NCBI GenBank assembly: GCA_934725345.1
Contig: CAKVBG010000049.1
Coordinates: 1 to 7,882 of the forward strand
Direction of reading: 5' to 3'
DNA from: an uncultured Eubacteriales bacterium
GTDB taxonomy: Bacteria > Bacillota > Clostridia > Oscillospirales > Acutalibacteraceae
DNA: 7,882 bases
The notes beneath the pieces were generated by a model. The model had not been told where the DNA came from and made no database searches. It was given only the letters and a program-made list of their open reading frames with translations. This document shows positions 5,302 to 7,882 of the stretch, in pieces (within the stretch, counting starts at the first letter, position 1; every line of letters begins with the position of its first letter). Both the position numbers and the translations under genes were made by a program.

Positions 5302-6779
5302 TTATTTACTGTAACTTATTGCATTTAGTTTTTTATAAAAATGATTAAGTTCCATCATACATTCATTTTTTGATCTATCAATTTCTTCTGGAAGTTTTAC
5401 TTCTTTAGGCACTTTACTACTTTTTTTATAATCAATTTTAGTTTTAACACTATTAGGATTTCTTAAGATTATATATTTATATCCTTCATGCTCGAGTGTG
5501 CCTACTGCAAGGTAAGCATGTGCAGCAGAGATTCCTGTTTTGGTCTTAGAAATTTTAAGATTTTTTTCAAAATTAACATTTTCTAAAATGAATTTTTTGC
5601 GATTTTCATCGGTTGTGCTTCCTAATTTTTTGAAGTCCAGTTTATTAGCATTAAGCCAATCGGTGTAGTTTTTTTTCAAAAGGTCGTTTGATACTAGTTG
5701 GGACATTGTAGTTGCTGAATCTTTTTTTAAGGAGTTAGCCAAACCAATCACAGCTAATGCAATATCTGCATTGTCAGTTTTTGGTGAACCACTAAAATTC
5801 AATATTGAAGTTGGTAATGCAGAAGGACCCTTAAAGCCTACTATAACTACCTTTTTTGATTCTAGTTTATTTTTAATTTTATCATAGATTTTTAGCACTG
5901 CATCAGAGTATTGATTCGGAAATGGTTTGATAGTTGAAGTGTCCACACCTTTAAAGGTTTTTTTAATATTTTCACCTATAACATTGTCAATTCCGTATAG
6001 ACGTTGGTTGGACTTGGCACCTGTTAGGTGGGTTAAGGCTAATGCACTAGATCCACCACCCTTCAATAAATCCCTTAAATTTATATTGTCTTTCAACAAT
6101 TCTTGCATTGCAGCCGATATAACTGACTCTATTTCAGATTCAATATTTTCTGGAGTGGGAGTGATACCAAAAGCCTTGAATGCTTCTTCAACTTGACGTT
6201 TTATTACTGGTCGCATAGTAGTCTTAAGAGATTCCTCTACTTTTTTTGAATCTCCAGCCGCTATATTTTTTAAATGCTTTGCATAAGCAATTTCAATCAC
6301 TACAGGCCAAAGAGCCGAGTGTGATGTTTTCCAATTTAATGCTTCTGATTTAGATACAGAATAAAAATTTTTTGAACCGGTAGATTCAAATGTGATTTTA
6401 ACCATGTTTTCAGTAGCTTTGATAATGGGAGGCTTAGTTTCATACAACCCCACTTCAACTTCATTATCATTTTTAATTTTTATTAAAGTGTTTTGTATAA
6501 AATCGGGATTATTTTTAGCAATTCCCATCAGATCAGCAAGTAAAAAACAATCATTAAGGCCATAGCCTTTCAATACATAATTGAGGTGACTATAACTCAT
6601 TTGTTTGATGTCTGACACTCTAGGAATTCTTTTACCATCCCCTTTATCGTTATAAAGAGAATCTTTCAGAATTTGTGTTTTCCAAAGCTCTTTTTTTACT
6701 TTCCTTTTTGTTTTCGCTAAATTATTTTTTTCCCCATTTTTTGAGCTTTTTTTAAAATTTTTTCTGAATCAATAGGCAT
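5302..6779 (-). CDS. Calpain-like (family C2) cysteine protease with a frameshifted N-terminus
   Basis: The body, open from 6768 to 5302, has calpain-type papain-fold marks in order. Numbering from the GTG at 6618, these are Cys24 in GYGLNDCFLLADL (calpains: GDCWFLA), SALWPVVIEIAYAKHL (calpains: LW-LLEKAYAK), GGGSSALALTHLTG, then His367 in AAHAYLAVG and Asn387 in ILRNPN. These are the expected Cys, His and Asn of the catalytic centre. A helical insert of ~70 residues lies between YAKHL and GGG. There is no signal peptide or membrane segment. The best start is ATG 6779, with AAGGAGGAG 7 bases upstream, but that frame stops at 6719-6717 after 20 codons. A -1 shift (or one extra base) in the A-runs between 6768 and 6717 would join it to the body, giving ~492 residues. 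GTG 6618 has no ribosome binding site and would cut the conserved IPRVSDIKQ segment. It may be a broken gene. The substrate is unknown. Confidence 0.8.
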
Positions 6780-6786
6780 AAATTTA

Positions 6787-6795
6787 CTCCTCCTT
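6787..6795 (-). promoter_or_regulatory. Ribosome binding site that decides the protease start
   Basis: AAGGAGGAG lies 7 bases upstream of ATG 6779-6777. It is the best ribosome binding site for this gene and shows that translation begins in a frame different from the catalytic body. Confidence 0.8.
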
Positions 6796-6826
6796 AATTC
6801 TGTATAGTTTAAACATAATTCATTAG

Positions 6827-6855
6827 ATACATTTCGCAAAACAAGCGAGATGCAT
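6827..6855 (-). promoter_or_regulatory. Imperfect dyad at the transcription start of the protease leader
   Basis: ATGCATCTCGC and GCGAAATGTAT (minus strand) pair at 9 of 11 positions around a 7-base loop. The dyad begins at the predicted transcription start near 6855. It could be an operator or a 5' hairpin that stabilises the mRNA. No U tract follows directly, so it is not an attenuator. Confidence 0.4.
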
Positions 6856-6861
6856 ATATTT

Positions 6862-6889
6862 ATAATACATCATACAAAAAAATTGTCAA
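6862..6889 (-). promoter_or_regulatory. Promoter of the calpain-like protease gene
   Basis: On the minus strand TTGACA (6889-6884, a perfect -35) and TATTAT (6867-6862) are 16 bases apart. The leader to ATG 6779 would be about 75 bases. Confidence 0.65.
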
Positions 6890-6895
6890 CATTTA

Positions 6896-7005
6896 CTCTT
6901 AAATAGAACATTTGCCTATTAGATTTTATTATTTTTAATTCTTAATCAGGTAGTTCGAACACTTTCATATTGCACTACTTTTTAATTTAAATACTCAAAC
7001 ATTAG
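6896..7005. other. AT-rich intergenic stretch without identified content
   Basis: This lies between the protease promoter and the yajC terminator. I see no open frame with a ribosome binding site, no RNA gene and no strong dyad. Confidence 0.5.
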
Positions 7006-7059
7006 GAAAAATAAAATTTAAAGCCGCCAAGTTTCCTCAAAGCGAGAATCCCTGACGGC
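7006..7059 (-). terminator. Rho-independent terminator of yajC
   Basis: On the minus strand 7059-7023 folds into a 16-bp stem with two mismatches and a GCTTT loop, closed by GCCG-CGGC. It is followed by TTTAAATTTTATTTTT. It starts 22 bases beyond the yajC stop. Confidence 0.8.
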
Positions 7060-7080
7060 AACAATTTGTTATATTTTACA

Positions 7081-7395
7081 CTATTGAACAGGCTTATCTT
7101 GAACAGGAACGGATGCAGCAATAGCCCATTTCTTAATCCTTATTTTATCCGAAGCTGTTTCTAAAACTAAAGAATCTGAATCGTCTTTTATACTAACTAC
7201 TCTACCCACTATTCCTCCGATGGTAGTCACTTCGTCTCCTATTGCAATGGCCTTTCTCATTTCTTCTTCCTGTTTTCTTCTTTTCTGTTGTGGTCTAAAC
7301 AAGAATAAATACATTCCCCCAATGGCCACAGCGTAAACAAGCAGAGAACTAAATAATTTGCTCGAGTCCCCTAACTTCGAAAAAAATTCACCCAT
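7081..7395 (-). CDS. yajC: Preprotein translocase subunit YajC
   Basis: This is a small membrane protein that associates with SecDF and the SecYEG channel and supports protein export. At 104 residues it has the usual family length. It has a short N-terminal stretch, one membrane helix at about residues 15-33 (LFSSLLVYAVAIGGMYLFLF), the hallmark RPQQKRRKQ immediately after it, then the conserved cytoplasmic block with GDEVTTIGGIVGRVVSI. The ATG is preceded by GGAGG at 9 bases. The gene stands alone between its own promoter and terminator; secD, secF and tgt, frequent neighbours in other bacteria, are not in the window. Nothing is unusual about it. Confidence 0.95.
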   Translation of the reverse strand: MGEFFSKLGDSSKLFSSLLVYAVAIGGMYLFLFRPQQKRRKQEEEMRKAIAIGDEVTTIGGIVGRVVSIKDDSDSLVLETASDKIRIKKWAIAASVPVQDKPVQ

Positions 7396-7438
7396 TAAAT
7401 GTTTCCTCCAATTAAATTTCTAGAACCGAATCTCTTAC

Positions 7439-7467
7439 ATTATACACTTAAAACTCCAGGGGAGCAA
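7439..7467 (-). promoter_or_regulatory. yajC promoter
   Basis: On the minus strand TTGCTC (7467-7462) and TATAAT (7444-7439) are 17 bases apart. The leader to the yajC ATG is about 35 bases. Confidence 0.7.
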
Positions 7468-7528
7468 TATTTGATTGGTATTATCGTTAAAATTAATATA
7501 AAGCCAAAGAAATCTCGGATATATTTAT

Positions 7529-7556
7529 AGCTTTCGAAGAATTAATTCAAAAAGCT
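7529..7556. repeat. Inverted repeat upstream of the tRNA promoter
   Basis: AGCTTT (7529-7534) pairs with AAAGCT (7551-7556), and inside it GAATTAATTC (7539-7548) is a perfect palindrome. It lies 10 bases upstream of the tRNA -35. It may be a binding site or chance in AT-rich DNA. Confidence 0.3.
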
Positions 7557-7565
7557 GAAAATTTC

Positions 7566-7594
7566 TTGACAGTTCCTCTCAGATTACTTATAAT
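7566..7594 (+). promoter_or_regulatory. Consensus promoter of the initiator tRNA
   Basis: TTGACA (7566-7571) and TATAAT (7589-7594) are both perfect and 17 bases apart. Transcription would start near 7601, just before the tRNA. Confidence 0.9.
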
Positions 7595-7605
7595 AGAAGC
7601 AATGT

Positions 7606-7682
<77 letters not shown>

Positions 7683-7689
7683 AAATGTT

Positions 7690-7726
7690 AACTGTTCTTG
7701 TTGTTAATCAACAGGGCGGTTTTTTT
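7690..7726 (+). terminator. Rho-independent terminator of the initiator tRNA
   Basis: AACTGTTCTTGTTG pairs with CAACAGGGCGGTT (13 pairs, several G-U, one bulged T) around a 5-base loop, followed by a run of seven T (7720-7726). Confidence 0.8.
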
Positions 7727-7882
7727 ATAAAACCAAAAAATAATTTTTCAAATAAAAGTTTATTCCTTATGTAATATTACTTTGATTTTTAATTCGGCGA
7801 ATGATTTTGTCATGCTTTACATAGTTAATTGCTATAAATAAGAATAATTAATTAAAAACAAGTCAATGTTTCTAGTATATAT
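7727..7882. other. AT-rich end of the window without identified content
   Basis: I find no open frame with a ribosome binding site and no RNA fold of note. Short minus-strand frames such as one from ATG near 7815 are under 20 codons and unsupported. Confidence 0.5.

Noticed and set aside
5927..6196. Plus-strand 89-codon frame
   Set aside because: It is antisense within the calpain-like gene, with no ribosome binding site or recognisable domain.
6946..6970. T-loop-like TTCGAAC near 6954
   Set aside because: No acceptor or anticodon arms surround it; it is not a tRNA.

Overview
This 7.9 kb window is AT-rich and uses strong AGGAGG-type ribosome binding sites, near-consensus sigma-70-type promoters, a RecD2-type helicase, an NPKTG sortase signal and an initiator tRNA with an encoded CCA end. 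Together these suggest a low-GC Gram-positive bacterium (Firmicutes, most likely class Clostridia). The species cannot be named from the sequence.

Layout, left to right. (1) 1-447 is the C-terminal end of a sortase-anchored surface protein, followed by a terminator. (2) 448-855 has no intact gene but holds a 49-codon remnant of a Dam-like adenine methyltransferase (504-650) and the recD2 promoter. (3) 856-3003 is an intact RecD2 helicase gene. (4) 3004-5135 is a regulator-rich insertion zone with three intact XRE/Cro-type helix-turn-helix genes and a fragment of a fourth, all on the minus strand. A small unknown gene (4497-4724) is divergent from the last regulator across two perfect palindromes. 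The zone is bracketed by a ~200 bp direct repeat: the last 50 codons of recD2 plus its 3' flank recur at 4936-5135. A second, much more diverged recD2 tail lies inside the zone at 3479-3568. This is the pattern expected when elements enter a gene's 3' end and restore it, but no integrase is visible. (5) 5221-5276 is a strong terminator. (6) 5302-6779 (minus) encodes a calpain-like (family C2) cysteine protease with visible Cys, His and Asn active-site positions. Its best start, with a perfect RBS, lies in a different frame from the catalytic body. The two join by a one-base shift inside a stretch of poly-A tracts, so this is either a phase-variable or slippage-expressed gene, or a recent frameshift. 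(7) 7081-7395 (minus) is yajC with its own promoter and terminator. (8) 7606-7682 is an initiator tRNA-Met with a textbook promoter and terminator.

recD2, yajC and the initiator tRNA are ordinary housekeeping genes. The accessory content is the regulator cluster framed by recD2 tails and the protease next to it. A functional link between these two is not shown. The most unusual observations are the repeated recD2 3' ends, the frameshifted calpain-like gene, and the operator-like dyads around the regulators.
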